Origin: Klebsiella huaxiensis
GTDB lineage: Bacteria > Pseudomonadota > Gammaproteobacteria > Enterobacterales > Enterobacteriaceae
Direction of reading: 5' to 3'
Assembly: GCF_003261575.2 (NCBI RefSeq)
Contig: NZ_CP036176.1
Coordinates: 53,222-117,221 of the forward strand
Length of the DNA: 64,000 nucleotides
The position numbers were made by a program, and so were the translations under genes. The notes below the pieces were generated by a model. That model was given only the letters and a program-made list of their open reading frames with translations. It was not told the origin of the DNA and did no database searches. The number at the start of each line of letters is the position of its first letter. The stretch's first letter is position 1. This document shows, in pieces, positions 51,712 to 60,276 of this stretch.

Positions 51712-52062
51712 GACAAAGGTTTATGGGCCGCTACGTTCGGTACCGGCTTCCTGACTGCGTTCCTGTCGTCTGTGATGAACAATATGCCGACGGTACTCAT
51801 TGGCGCATTGTCTATAGACGGGAGCACTGCGTCCGGCATAGCCAGAGAGGCGATGATTTATGCCAATGTGATTGGCTGCGATTTAGGTCCTAAAATCACC
51901 CCGATAGGCAGTCTGGCAACCCTGTTATGGCTTCATGTGTTGGCACAGAAAAACATGACCATCACCTGGGGGTATTACTTCCGCACCGGCATAATCATGA
52001 CTCTGCCCGTGCTGTTTGTCACTCTGGCCGCGCTGGCGTTGCGGCTCTCCGTCACTTTGTAA
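51712..52062 (+). pseudogene. arsB: arsB 3' remnant joined to IS26
   Basis: The frame is open from the IS26 edge: DKGLWAATFGTGFLTAFLSSV, MNNMPTVLIGALSIDGSTASGIAREAMIYANVIGCDLGPKITPIG and so on to LALRLSVTL. These are the last 116 residues of ArsB. It is close to, but not the same as, the remnant at 7687 (for example TASGIAREAM against TATGVVKEAM). It cannot encode a working pump. Confidence 0.92.
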
Positions 52063-52074
52063 TGAGATACAGAT

Positions 52075-52500
52075 ATGAGCAACATTACCATCTATCACAA
52101 TCCGGCCTGTGGGACCTCACGTAACACGCTGGAGATGATCCGTAACAGCGGTAACGAACCAACCATTATTTATTATCTCGATACTCCCCCGACTCGTGAT
52201 GAACTTATCAAACTGATTTCAGATATGGGTATTGGAGTACGTGCATTGCTGCGTAAGAACGTCGAACCCTATGAGCAGTTGGGTCTTGATGAAGACAAAT
52301 TTTCTGATGAGCAGTTGATTGATTTTATGCTTCAGCATCCGATCCTGATTAATCGACCGGTTGTAGTAACGCCGCTTGGAACTCGTCTTTGCCGCCCTTC
52401 AGAAATTGTGTTGGATATTCTGCCTGAAGCTCAGAAAAGCGCTTTTACCAAAGAAGATGGCGAAAAGGTCATTGACGAAACAGGGAAACGGGTTAAGTAA
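52075..52500 (+). CDS. arsC: Arsenate reductase ArsC, glutaredoxin type (141 aa)
   Basis: Third glutaredoxin-type reductase gene of the window, with C12 in YHNPACGTSRNTLE. It differs from the 8146 copy at only a few residues (IGVRALL, EQLGLDEDKF, EAQKSAF). The gene is intact but its own arsR promoter has been deleted, so expression would depend on a promoter in or beyond IS26. Confidence 0.95.
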   Translation: MSNITIYHNPACGTSRNTLEMIRNSGNEPTIIYYLDTPPTRDELIKLISDMGIGVRALLRKNVEPYEQLGLDEDKFSDEQLIDFMLQHPILINRPVVVTPLGTRLCRPSEIVLDILPEAQKSAFTKEDGEKVIDETGKRVK

Positions 52501-52508
52501 TTTTAACG

Positions 52509-52543
52509 GGCGTCTGTTCACTTCATGCAGGCGTCTGCTTTTC
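52509..52543 (+). terminator. Terminator after the third arsC
   Basis: GCGTCTG pairs with CAGGCGT (one G-U pair), followed by CTGCTTTTCG. It corresponds to the terminator behind the 8146 arsC. Confidence 0.6.
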
Positions 52544-52642
52544 GCTCTTAGCTGCCTGTCAACCTGGTTGCATTGTGTTGGCGAAGGTCAAGTAAAATGC
52601 AAACGGGTAGTGAGGTCACATACAATTACGCAAACGGGCACG

Positions 52643-52960
52643 TCAGGAACGAAAATGTTTTTCTTTTCTGTACAGCGCAACGCTGTACCAGGCTGAACTC
52701 AGGAAAGCAAAAACGTTAATCACCATTCTTAATTCGTTACCCGGTTCTTTCCCCTTCAGCATCATCGTCATGACGATGCCGGCAACGATAATCCATGCCA
52801 CGCCAGTCCAGAGACGCATTTTATCTGCCACTACGTTTATCAGGACAAAAGCAACGGACAGGGTTGCCCCCCATAATGCGGGGACAGGCTGAAACGGGTT
52901 ATACAAAAGGTTAATCCCGGTAAACAGAGCAACGACAGCAAACATGACTGACATACGCAT
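52643..52960 (-). CDS. Small four-helix membrane protein (105 aa)
   Basis: MRMSVMFAVVALFTGINLLYNPFQPVPALWGATLSVAFVLINVVADKMRLWTGVAWIIVAGIVMTMMLKG... shows four hydrophobic helices and a charged tail (YRKEKHFRS). GGAGGG seven bases before the ATG at 52960 decides against an upstream in-frame start. No family name or function is assigned. Confidence 0.7.
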   Translation of the reverse strand: MRMSVMFAVVALFTGINLLYNPFQPVPALWGATLSVAFVLINVVADKMRLWTGVAWIIVAGIVMTMMLKGKEPGNELRMVINVFAFLSSAWYSVALYRKEKHFRS

Positions 52961-52988
52961 ACTTTTTCCCTCCACTGACCCACTCTCC

Positions 52989-53240
52989 TTAACCTTCTTC
53001 TGGCTTCTGATATTCAGGTGCATTTGCGCGCGGCAGCTGCTGGCTGTTCAGCCTGTGAATACGCAATCTCTCCTGGAAATATTCACGGAGATGCTCTGGC
53101 TGTTCACGCGCCGCGAGCTCGGGCACAACAGGCTTGTTCATACGCTCCTGCCATGCGACGGCAGCGGCCGCTTTATCGACGGAGACTTTGTCCTGATCTT
53201 CTTTTGAGAAAGAGGCGATATTCCACTTTGACATCGGCAT
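52989..53240 (-). CDS. Hypothetical protein (83 aa)
   Basis: Hydrophilic: MPMSKWNIASFSKEDQDKVSVDKAAAAVAWQERMNKP...LREYFQERLRIHRLNSQQLP. Not recognised. It lies 28 bases upstream of the small membrane protein gene on the same strand. The ATG two codons later is an equally possible start. The GC-rich 53241-53418 stretch beside it holds no gene. Confidence 0.55.
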   Translation of the reverse strand: MPMSKWNIASFSKEDQDKVSVDKAAAAVAWQERMNKPVVPELAAREQPEHLREYFQERLRIHRLNSQQLPRANAPEYQKPEEG

Positions 53241-53418
53241 TACCGGGTAAGAAACAACTTAGCGGAGAGTATACCCTTTCGCCGATCCTGTCGCCTGGTA
53301 ACGGAGAGCGCGAGTGCGGCGCCGCAGGCGCGGCGAGACGCCTCTCCGGCAGGCGCAGCCTGCCCGGGTTTTCGCGCGGGCTGACAGGCGCCCTCCTGCC
53401 CGACGCCTGGCATCCAGT

Positions 53419-53619
53419 CTACTGTTCTTTTCCACCCTGTAAGATGAAATGACCGCCGAGATACACGGCACACTGACAGGTCATATATTCGCAGATTTCA
53501 TCCATGACCTGCGCGGTTGTCAGTTCCCGCTGGCCGGAATCACGGCGGCGGGCATTGATCAGGGCTTTGTACTGTCGCAGTATTTCGCGGGATTCTGGCG
53601 CAATATTCATCCGTATCAT
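53419..53619 (-). CDS. Hypothetical protein (66 aa)
   Basis: MIRMNIAPESREILRQYKALINARRRDSGQRELTTAQVMDEICEYMTCQC... is a helical protein with a cysteine pair (TCQC). It is typical of small backbone genes near antirestriction genes on F-like plasmids, but no name can be given. Confidence 0.55.
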   Translation of the reverse strand: MIRMNIAPESREILRQYKALINARRRDSGQRELTTAQVMDEICEYMTCQCAVYLGGHFILQGGKEQ

Positions 53620-53687
53620 CCTTAACCGGCGGGATTCCCCCGCCGTGTATTATGCAGTCTCTGAAAACATGCCATCCAGGTCGTTAA

Positions 53688-54113
53688 TCATTCCAGCGCG
53701 GCGTAAATGGCGTGGCATTCCGGGTGAAAGGTAATGTGATTCCAGAGCTGGGCATCACGCAGCATGTAAAGGTGGGTCAGGGCCGGGTTATTGCAATCAT
53801 GCCAGGCCGCCAGACGACGGTTAACAGCCATGCTGGTCAGGATAATGCCCGCCGCGTCGGCACTGACGGTACGATCGAACCAGTTTTCCGTGTGAACCAG
53901 ATGTACTCGCCCACAATCCGGCATCATGTAGCCACCGCCTTCCGGCAGCCGAATGAAGTACCAGAAACAACCTTCATACTCCGGCATCAGTTTTTTCGCC
54001 AGGGCGTACACCTGTAACTCCGCGATCATAAAATCATTGCCGAACATGTACGGCAGGAAGGAAAGTCGATCGGACTCTTCAACATTCAGGACCGCGCGCG
54101 TTTTCAACTGCAT
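53688..54113 (-). CDS. klcA: Antirestriction protein, KlcA/ArdB family (141 aa)
   Basis: Protects incoming plasmid DNA from type I restriction without mimicking DNA. MQLKTRAVLNVEESDRLSFLPYMFGNDFMIAELQVYALAKKLMPEYEGCFWYFIRLPEGGGYMMPDC matches the family throughout, as does the C-terminal half, ADAAGIILTSMAVNRRLAAWHD. GGAGG eight bases before the ATG at 54113 was used to choose the start. The location fits the leading region of an F-like plasmid. Confidence 0.93.
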   Translation of the reverse strand: MQLKTRAVLNVEESDRLSFLPYMFGNDFMIAELQVYALAKKLMPEYEGCFWYFIRLPEGGGYMMPDCGRVHLVHTENWFDRTVSADAAGIILTSMAVNRRLAAWHDCNNPALTHLYMLRDAQLWNHITFHPECHAIYAALE

Positions 54114-54547
54114 GGTAAAAACCTCCGTAATCACATGGACTGCGACACCGGGCGGTGCCGTGCCTCCATAACAGACGGGCGGTCAGTCGGGAATGCAGGG
54201 GCGCAAGGGAAGCCGCAGCCTGACGCACACGGCAGGCGGGAGCTGAAGGGTGAGTCCGTGAAAACTGAGCGGGCGAACGACCGGAAGAACCCGGCTGACG
54301 GGAAGGAGGGACCGGGTGACCGCCGCGGCGAAGCGCACCCTTGCATTCGCGACAGCCCGGCTACGATGGAGGCACGGCACAGCCCGCATACGCCACAGTG
54401 ATATCAGAGAGTGGTTTTCACCGATAAGGCCCGGAAACCGGGCCGGGTGAACGCGGAGCCGGCACGGGGACATCCTTTTAGCACTGGTCCTCTTACGCCG
54501 GCAGGCAAAAAAGGGAAGGACTCCCCTTTCCTCCCCCCGGCGGTTCC
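54114..54547. other. GC-rich intergenic region
   Basis: No gene is supported in this 434-base stretch. It has GC-rich direct and inverted short repeats. Regions of this kind between leading-region genes may hold single-stranded promoters, which was not established here. Confidence 0.4.
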
Positions 54548-55330
54548 TTACACTGATCGGATTGTTGAAAATGCATTGCAGACAAGGGTGATTTCTGCGC
54601 GCGCTTCTGCCATGACCTCATGTAGCAGGGTTAAATCCATCCACCGGCGCGGAGGCTCTCCCGGAGTACGTAACACATCGCACATCTGCCCACACGCCAG
54701 GATCTGATCCACTTTGTCGCTGATAACAAAGAACTCAACGGCACTGTAGCGCGCGCCTTTGTTGAGGATGGCATCAAGCACCACCGGTACATTGTCGTCA
54801 TCCTCGTCCAGCCAGCAGGGCATATCATTTTCTTTCACAACCAGACGGAAATTTCGTGTCTGGCGGTAAAACAGCGTTTCCCCGCGAGTGGTCAGCGCGG
54901 CCTCTATCCGGCGAGCATCCTCCCGAACCTGCCGGGAGATATTCCGGACGGCATGAAACAGACAATCGGTTACAGCGTGAATTTCCGGCTCCGTCAGCCA
55001 TTCCCCGGCCCAGGGAAAGGATATTTGTGTCCCGTCCTCCGGAAGCTGTGGTGCGTCTGCATAACGGCTGCCGGATAAAATAATCTGCGCGGGCGTCCCG
55101 GCTATTTTTGTCATGGCAGTTTGCAGCTCTGCGGGTACGCCACCGGTACAAAGCAAAGGAAGCAGATGAACCATATTTGCCGCATCCAGACGGACATACA
55201 TGCTTATCCATCCGGGTTTGTTTACCGGATCACGCTGATCAACATCGGTATGGTCAGGCCATCCATAATCAGCTATCAGATCACGCGCGCGGCGCATCAC
55301 CAGGGCGTTTAGTGTGGTGGTTTCCTGCAT
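54548..55330 (-). CDS. Conserved hypothetical plasmid backbone protein (260 aa)
   Basis: MQETTTLNALVMRRARDLIADYGWPDHTDVDQRDPVNKPGWISMYVRLDAANMVHLLPLL... is an acidic soluble protein with a DEDDDN patch in its second half. GAGGAC precedes the ATG at 55330; a start ten codons upstream is less likely. It has the look of proteins in F-like leading regions, but no function is known. Confidence 0.7.
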   Translation of the reverse strand: MQETTTLNALVMRRARDLIADYGWPDHTDVDQRDPVNKPGWISMYVRLDAANMVHLLPLLCTGGVPAELQTAMTKIAGTPAQIILSGSRYADAPQLPEDGTQISFPWAGEWLTEPEIHAVTDCLFHAVRNISRQVREDARRIEAALTTRGETLFYRQTRNFRLVVKENDMPCWLDEDDDNVPVVLDAILNKGARYSAVEFFVISDKVDQILACGQMCDVLRTPGEPPRRWMDLTLLHEVMAEARAEITLVCNAFSTIRSV

Positions 55331-55383
55331 GGTATCGTCCTCGAAACAGGTTAATGACACGCCGCCCGGGCGGCGTGCAGATT

Positions 55384-55803
55384 TCAGTTTTTCAGTAATG
55401 CGCGCACTTTCGCCGTATCAGAAAGGCGACGGGTCACGCTTTCCGGCACCGGATGGTTATCATCCCGGGCGGCCCATTCCCTGTGCCATAACGCCTGTTC
55501 GGCGGTCGTCAGCAGGGTTTCGAGCAGGTCAGCCGGCACCAGGACTCCCGCAACGGCCTCTTTCACTTCCTCGATCAGGCTCATCACCGCACCGGCAGAC
55601 ACACCCGACTCAAGCCGCTGGTCTTCCGGTATGGCGTCCATGCGCTCCAGCACCGCCTTTATGTCCTGTTCAGAAACGACACATTCCATCCCGCCGGCCA
55701 GCGCTTCGATATCCTCCGGGGACCAGACAATCAGGTTCAGCGGGGTTTCTGCGGGATAGTGCTCATTCAGCAACCGGCAGAGGGTTTCACAGGTTCCGTA
55801 CAT
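55384..55803 (-). CDS. DUF1380 family protein (139 aa)
   Basis: MYGTCETLCRLLNEHYPAETPLNLIVWSPEDIEALAGGM is the DUF1380 N-terminus known from F-like plasmids, followed by IPEDQRLESGVSAGAVMSLIEEVKEAVAG. Function is unknown. It lies 44 bases downstream of the next gene on the same strand, probably in one transcript with it and with the methyltransferase. Confidence 0.82.
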   Translation of the reverse strand: MYGTCETLCRLLNEHYPAETPLNLIVWSPEDIEALAGGMECVVSEQDIKAVLERMDAIPEDQRLESGVSAGAVMSLIEEVKEAVAGVLVPADLLETLLTTAEQALWHREWAARDDNHPVPESVTRRLSDTAKVRALLKN

Positions 55804-55847
55804 ATTTTTTCTCCGTTGATACTGTGGGGCGGCACCGCCGCCCGCTG

Positions 55848-56069
55848 TCAGTCCTGAAAACTTTCATCCAGCATCAGGGCGATATTGAATGCCTTGTCCA
55901 GCAGTTCGCTGATACGCCGCAGACTCATGCCAGCCAGCCGTTCAGGCAGCCCGTCATGCCGGTAGTGATACTTTTCTTCCAGCACAGTGAGGGTGGTTTT
56001 CAGGTCGCACAGGTTGTTCGCCAGCCCGGCCATATCGCGGCGCAGGGTTTCGTGTCCGCCGTAGTTCAT
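55848..56069 (-). CDS. Hypothetical protein (73 aa)
   Basis: MNYGGHETLRRDMAGLANNLCDLKTTLTVLEEKYHYRHDGLPERL... is a helical protein. Its ATG overlaps the stop of the methyltransferase gene, so translation is coupled. No family is assigned. Confidence 0.65.
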   Translation of the reverse strand: MNYGGHETLRRDMAGLANNLCDLKTTLTVLEEKYHYRHDGLPERLAGMSLRRISELLDKAFNIALMLDESFQD

Positions 56070-56749
56070 TACGCGGCCTCCGGATAAAAGACGTCGTTGG
56101 CGGCCGGGCGCTGCATGGCGCGCTGTACCGCTGACAGGCGGGCAATCCCCGCTTTGTGGTACTGCTCCATCAGTTCAATGCCGATGTAACGGCGCCCAGA
56201 CTGGAGGGCTGCCACGCAGGTGGAGCCTGAGCCGGCAAACGGATCGAGAACAATGGCGTTCGGGTGTGTGAAGCTCTCGATCAGAGGTTGCAGGCTGGTA
56301 ACGGGTTTTTCGGTCGGGTGGTGGCGGTTGCCGCTGTATTTCCAGCTCAGCACGTCCGGCAGCGGGTCCTGCGGCAGCGGCGGGCGCCCTTTCGCCAGGA
56401 TATAGGCGCATTCATGGCGGTAGCCGACAAACGCGGATTTGGACGAGTACGTTTTGGTGAACACCAGATGCCCGACCACGCTGAACCCGGCGCTTTTCCA
56501 TGCGGCCATAAAACGATCGACGCGGTTCCAGCCGTAAAAACTGACCATCAGCGCGTCTTTTTTGAGTACGCGATACATCTGATTGCAGGCAGGCTGGAGC
56601 CACTCGTCGGTTTTGTCCCCGGCAAGGGTGCGGCCGGCGCGGTCACGGAAGCCGACCAGGTACGGGGGATCGGTCAGAATGAAATCGACGGCGCGATCGG
56701 GAAAGCCGCCCATAATATCGATACAGTTACCCAGGATAAAACGGGACAT
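56069..56749 (-). CDS. Orphan DNA methyltransferase, N6-adenine/N4-cytosine type (226 aa)
   Basis: Beta-class amino-methyltransferase. The catalytic motif IV is TDPPYLVGF near residue 26 and precedes the S-adenosylmethionine motif I, LDPFAGSGSTCVAAL near residue 170. HHPTEKPVTSLQPLIESF lies between. No restriction endonuclease gene is adjacent, so it is an orphan that may protect the plasmid against host restriction or mark its DNA. Specificity cannot be read from the sequence. Confidence 0.92.
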   Translation of the reverse strand: MSRFILGNCIDIMGGFPDRAVDFILTDPPYLVGFRDRAGRTLAGDKTDEWLQPACNQMYRVLKKDALMVSFYGWNRVDRFMAAWKSAGFSVVGHLVFTKTYSSKSAFVGYRHECAYILAKGRPPLPQDPLPDVLSWKYSGNRHHPTEKPVTSLQPLIESFTHPNAIVLDPFAGSGSTCVAALQSGRRYIGIELMEQYHKAGIARLSAVQRAMQRPAANDVFYPEAA

Positions 56750-57304
56750 AAGGATACCTCGTGGTGACAGGGGGCACCCAGGAGGACGTCGGTACGACGT
56801 CCGTTCCCTGCTGCCCGGAGCCTGTACGCCGCGACCGGTAACGGGTCAAGCTGACCGTGGAATACCGCAGCCGTCAGGCTTTCCGACGGCAAGGCTATGC
56901 CGCGAAAGCGGCTTGAAGGGCGCTCCTCAAAAGGCGAGTGGATGGCGTAAAATCACAACAACGCCGGACAGGAGCGGAAAAGCCGCCCGTCCCGTGTCCG
57001 CCCGGGCGCGGCACACTGGCTCCGGGCAGTGACTATTCCCGCGCCAGGCGCGGCATCGATGCGGAGCAGCGCGACATCATTATTTTCTGAAGTACCGGGC
57101 AGGAGAGGTAAAGGCGCCCACACAGGCACCGTGCGGCAGCGGACGCACAGGTGAACGGGTGAACGGCGGAAGAAACTTTCGGGAACCCGCTATCCACAGA
57201 GCGTCTGTTTAACTCTGTGGATAACCTGGAGGCAGCTGGCGGAGAAGAGCCATAAGGCAGGCGTCGCGTTAACTGTTCTTTTTTTGAGCAGAGTGAAAAG
57301 AATA
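56750..57304. other. Intergenic region, no gene supported
   Basis: GC-rich stretch upstream of the methyltransferase. Open frames here overlap one another on both strands without recognisable products. CTATCCACAGAG and CTCTGTGGATAA occur at 57190-57224 as an inverted pair of DnaA-box-like sequences. Confidence 0.45.
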
Positions 57305-57535
57305 TCAGCGTGGCCGGGGCTTGTCTCCGACCAGGGACAGGCCGATATAAACCCCCGCCCCCCAGATAACCTGTGACAACACGAAGATCCACAGCGGGAC
57401 GTCGAACACCAGAAGCGGAAGCAGGCACACGGTGACAATGCCAATCAGTTGACTGCCGTATTTTCTGCGTACAGGTTCACTGCTGTCGACCGGGACGCCG
57501 GCAAACCGGAGAACATTTCTGAAGCCGGGTGACAT
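57305..57535 (-). CDS. Small membrane protein (76 aa)
   Basis: MSPGFRNVLRFAGVPVDSSEPVRRKYGSQLIGIVTVCLLPLLVFDVPLWIFVLSQVIWGAGVYIGLSLVGD has two membrane helices. GAGG lies seven to eight bases before the ATG at 57535, preferred over a start nine codons upstream. Function unknown. Confidence 0.6.
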   Translation of the reverse strand: MSPGFRNVLRFAGVPVDSSEPVRRKYGSQLIGIVTVCLLPLLVFDVPLWIFVLSQVIWGAGVYIGLSLVGDKPRPR

Positions 57536-57711
57536 AAAGACCTCTTCGGGAATGAAATGCATTTGATATTAGTATATTACAGGATAACGGGGTCAGTGCC
57601 GTCCTGGCATGCGTTTTTGTTACATGACACTTTTTTTCGCCATCACAGCAGGGAGTTAGCGTGGGGAGGCGTAAAGAGGCTTGCAAAAACAAGCAGCCGG
57701 TAAAATAATTA

Positions 57712-57727
57712 CTGTATATATGTACAG
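57712..57727 (+). promoter_or_regulatory. LexA box (SOS operator) of umuDC
   Basis: CTGTATATATGTACAG fits CTG-N10-CAG with the alternating AT core of strong SOS boxes. It lies 16 bases before the umuD start codon. Confidence 0.92.
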
Positions 57728-57743
57728 TAAAGGGAATAAAACG

Positions 57744-58169
57744 GTGAAATTCACATCTGCAGCACTCAACCCCGGAATACTTACTCTTCCGCTTTTCACT
57801 GAACGATGCGCGGCAGGCTTCCCCTCCCCTGCAGCCGATTACACCGAATCAGAACTGGACCTCAACGAGTATTGTATTCGCCGGCGCCACTCGACCTATT
57901 TCGTCAGGGCCATCGGAAACTCGATGACGGACATCGGTCTGTATTCCGGCGATCTGATGGTCGTCGATAAAGCGGAAAAACCCCGGCATGGCGATATCGT
58001 TATTGCCGAGATTGAAGGGGAGTTTACCGTCAAGCGGCTTCTGCTGACCCCCCGCCCTGCCCTGCAGGCGATGAACCCGGCTTATCCTAACCTGTACCCG
58101 GACCCGGAAACGCTGCAGATATTTGGCGTGGTGACCGCGTTTATTCATAAAACACGGGATACGGACTGA
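57744..58169 (+). CDS. umuD: UmuD-type Pol V accessory protein (141 aa)
   Basis: Self-cleaving subunit of error-prone polymerase V. With the GTG start at 57744 the predicted cleavage site is A24-G25 (RCAAGFPSP) and the catalytic pair S60 (IGNSMTD) and K97 (EFTVKRL), the same numbers as in E. coli UmuD. This supports the GTG over upstream ATGs, one of which lies inside the LexA box. AGGGA is eight bases before it. The stop overlaps the umuC start. Confidence 0.95.
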   Translation: MKFTSAALNPGILTLPLFTERCAAGFPSPAADYTESELDLNEYCIRRRHSTYFVRAIGNSMTDIGLYSGDLMVVDKAEKPRHGDIVIAEIEGEFTVKRLLLTPRPALQAMNPAYPNLYPDPETLQIFGVVTAFIHKTRDTD

Positions 58170-59443
58170 TGTACGCCCTGGCCGACGTGAATTCGTTCTA
58201 TGCCAGCTGCGAGAAGGTGTTTCGCCCTGATTTGCGAGGAAAACCAGTGGTTTGCCTTAGTAATAACGATGGCTGTGTAATCGCCCGAAGCGCGGAAGCC
58301 AAACGCCGACTGGGCATCAAGATGGGCACCCCGTGGTTCCAGCTGAAGGACACACAGTTCCCTGAGAAGCTGCACGTGTTCTCCAGTAATTATGAGCTTT
58401 ATGCGAGCCTCAGTAACCGCGTGGTTGCGCTGCTGGAAGAGTTATCTCCCCGCGTTGAGCAGTACTCCATCGACGAATGCTTCCTGGACGTCAGCGGTAT
58501 CAACCACTGTATAGACCTGGAAGCCTTCGGCACGCAGCTGCGTGAGCACGTTCGCAATGGCACCGGCCTGACGATCGGAGTCGGTATCGGCGCCACAAAA
58601 ACGCTGGCGAAGTCGGCGCAGTGGGCATCAAAAGAGTGGCCGCAATTCCGCGGCGTGCTGGCGCTGACTCCGGCCAATCCGCGGCGAACGGCAAAGCTGC
58701 TATCCCTGCAGCCGGTTGAAGAAATATGGGGGGTTGGAAACCGGATAGCGAAGAAACTGAAAGTGATGGGGATCACCACGGCGCTGCAGCTGTCCCTGAC
58801 TAACCCGACGTTCATCCGGAAAAACTTTAACGTGGTACTCGAGCGAACGGTCCGGGAGCTGAACGGAGAGAGCTGCATTTCGCTGGAGGAAGCAACGCCG
58901 CCCAAACAGCAGATCGTCTGCAGTCGCAGCTTCGGGCAGCGGATCACCACCTATGATGAGCTCCGCCAGGCCATATGTCAGTACGCTGAGCGGGCAGCTG
59001 AAAAACTGCGCGGTGAGCGCCAGTACTGCCGGCACATTTCCGCATTCATCAAAACCTCGCCGTTCGCCGTCAAAGAGCCGTACTACGGAAATATCTCGAC
59101 GGAAAAACTGAGTACGCCAACGCGCGATACCCGGGACATTATCGCTGCTGCGGTTAACGCGCTGGACAGGATCTGGGTACCTGGCCATCGCTACGCAAAA
59201 GCCGGCGTCATGCTGAACGATTTCAGTCCAAATGGAGTCTCTCAGCTGAACCTGTTCGATGAGATACAGCCGCGGCCGCACAGTGATGAACTGATGAAAG
59301 TCCTCGATGGCATTAATCACTCAGGGCTTGGTAAGATCTGGTTTGCCGGCAGAGGTATTGCTCCTGAGTGGCAGATGAAGCGGGAGATGTTGTCGCCGGC
59401 ATATACAACCCGCTGGAAAGAGTTACCGGTTGCCAGGTTTTAA
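58169..59443 (+). CDS. umuC: UmuC-type Y-family DNA polymerase (424 aa)
   Basis: Catalytic subunit of polymerase V for translesion synthesis. MYALADVNSFYASCEKVFRPDLRGKPVVCLSNNDGCVIARSAEAKRRLGI holds the first catalytic aspartate, and QYSIDECFLDVSGI holds the second D and E. Finger and little-finger regions follow and the C-terminus reads TRWKELPVARF. The ATG overlaps the umuD stop. SOS induction through the LexA box gives the host plasmid-borne mutagenic repair. Confidence 0.96.
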   Translation: MYALADVNSFYASCEKVFRPDLRGKPVVCLSNNDGCVIARSAEAKRRLGIKMGTPWFQLKDTQFPEKLHVFSSNYELYASLSNRVVALLEELSPRVEQYSIDECFLDVSGINHCIDLEAFGTQLREHVRNGTGLTIGVGIGATKTLAKSAQWASKEWPQFRGVLALTPANPRRTAKLLSLQPVEEIWGVGNRIAKKLKVMGITTALQLSLTNPTFIRKNFNVVLERTVRELNGESCISLEEATPPKQQIVCSRSFGQRITTYDELRQAICQYAERAAEKLRGERQYCRHISAFIKTSPFAVKEPYYGNISTEKLSTPTRDTRDIIAAAVNALDRIWVPGHRYAKAGVMLNDFSPNGVSQLNLFDEIQPRPHSDELMKVLDGINHSGLGKIWFAGRGIAPEWQMKREMLSPAYTTRWKELPVARF

Positions 59444-59632
59444 CCCGGCATGGCTCAGCCCGGGTCTGGCTTGCATGGCCACCAGGATGGGAACATGCAA
59501 AACAGGAAAAGTTATTCATCGATGAGCTATGGACAGCTCATCCAGCTTTCCATGAGAAGAAAAATAACTTATCGTTTAAAAAACCGGGTATCACTCTTTT
59601 ATCAATAACTCTGGCAAATTAAAGGAATGCAA
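59444..59632. other. Spacer after umuC
   Basis: No supported gene. An 84-codon frame starting inside umuC crosses this spacer but has no independent support. Confidence 0.4.
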
Positions 59633-59899
59633 ATGATAACTTTGGTAACTCTGGCCATCATCTCCATACCTGTGATCTATATTCTATGGGATAAGTATAT
59701 TCGAATATACCCACTCTCCTACTTCGGCATCGGAGACGTGCAGCGTGTTGCCAACTGGGAAAATCCTGAATGGCGAGTGCGGGTTTTTTCTCGAGGCGGT
59801 ATGACCAGCCATGAGTGGATAAAAATCAACACCTGTCAGCTTGAGGCGTTCAAATCAGAGCTGCAACGCAGAAAAGCTAAGTTTCCCTCCTCAGATTGA
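59633..59899 (+). CDS. Hypothetical membrane-anchored protein (88 aa)
   Basis: MITLVTLAIISIPVIYILWDKYIRIYP is one N-terminal membrane helix, followed by a soluble segment (WENPEWRVRVFSRGGMTSHEWIKINTCQLEAFKSELQRRK). AAAGGA six bases before the ATG at 59633 decides the start. It is next to umuC on IncF backbones; function unknown. Confidence 0.65.
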   Translation: MITLVTLAIISIPVIYILWDKYIRIYPLSYFGIGDVQRVANWENPEWRVRVFSRGGMTSHEWIKINTCQLEAFKSELQRRKAKFPSSD

Positions 59900-60276
59900 A
59901 AACGTCATAGCTTCTTCATGATGGATACTCAGGTAATTGCGATCAGTTATACAGCCCTCTCCCGGTTTTATCCTCCGTTTTTACGGATAATCAATATAGC
60001 TACCTCCGCCTATTAGATGGTTGGCATATACTGTGTCGGTCATGCCATCGTAGCCCCTTTCCTAACCCGTAGCTCTGAAATACTGTACGTAACGGGCCAG
60101 ATACTCCTGAGACCGATCGGCCTGGAGGGATAGCCGCCGAGGAAATTATTTGTTTCCTGCCGAGCAATATCTTTTCACTCACTGCCGGCCTGCAGATGCG
60201 GAGTGCTTCCATATCCTTCGTTTATTTGACGGTGAGTGTAGGCCGGCAGGGTAATGTGAGCAGCATTATGTTCAAA
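59900..60276. other. Intergenic region between the hypothetical gene and the centromere
   Basis: No gene was seen. The left part has short inverted repeats around 59990-60060. The tandem array starts at 60277. Confidence 0.4.

Noticed and set aside
57033..57444. 131- and 84-codon minus-strand frames
   Set aside because: They overlap the small membrane protein gene in other frames and have no family features.
59368..59622. 84-codon frame starting within umuC
   Set aside because: It overlaps the 3' end of umuC in another frame, has no ribosome site, and its codon use past the gene looks random.
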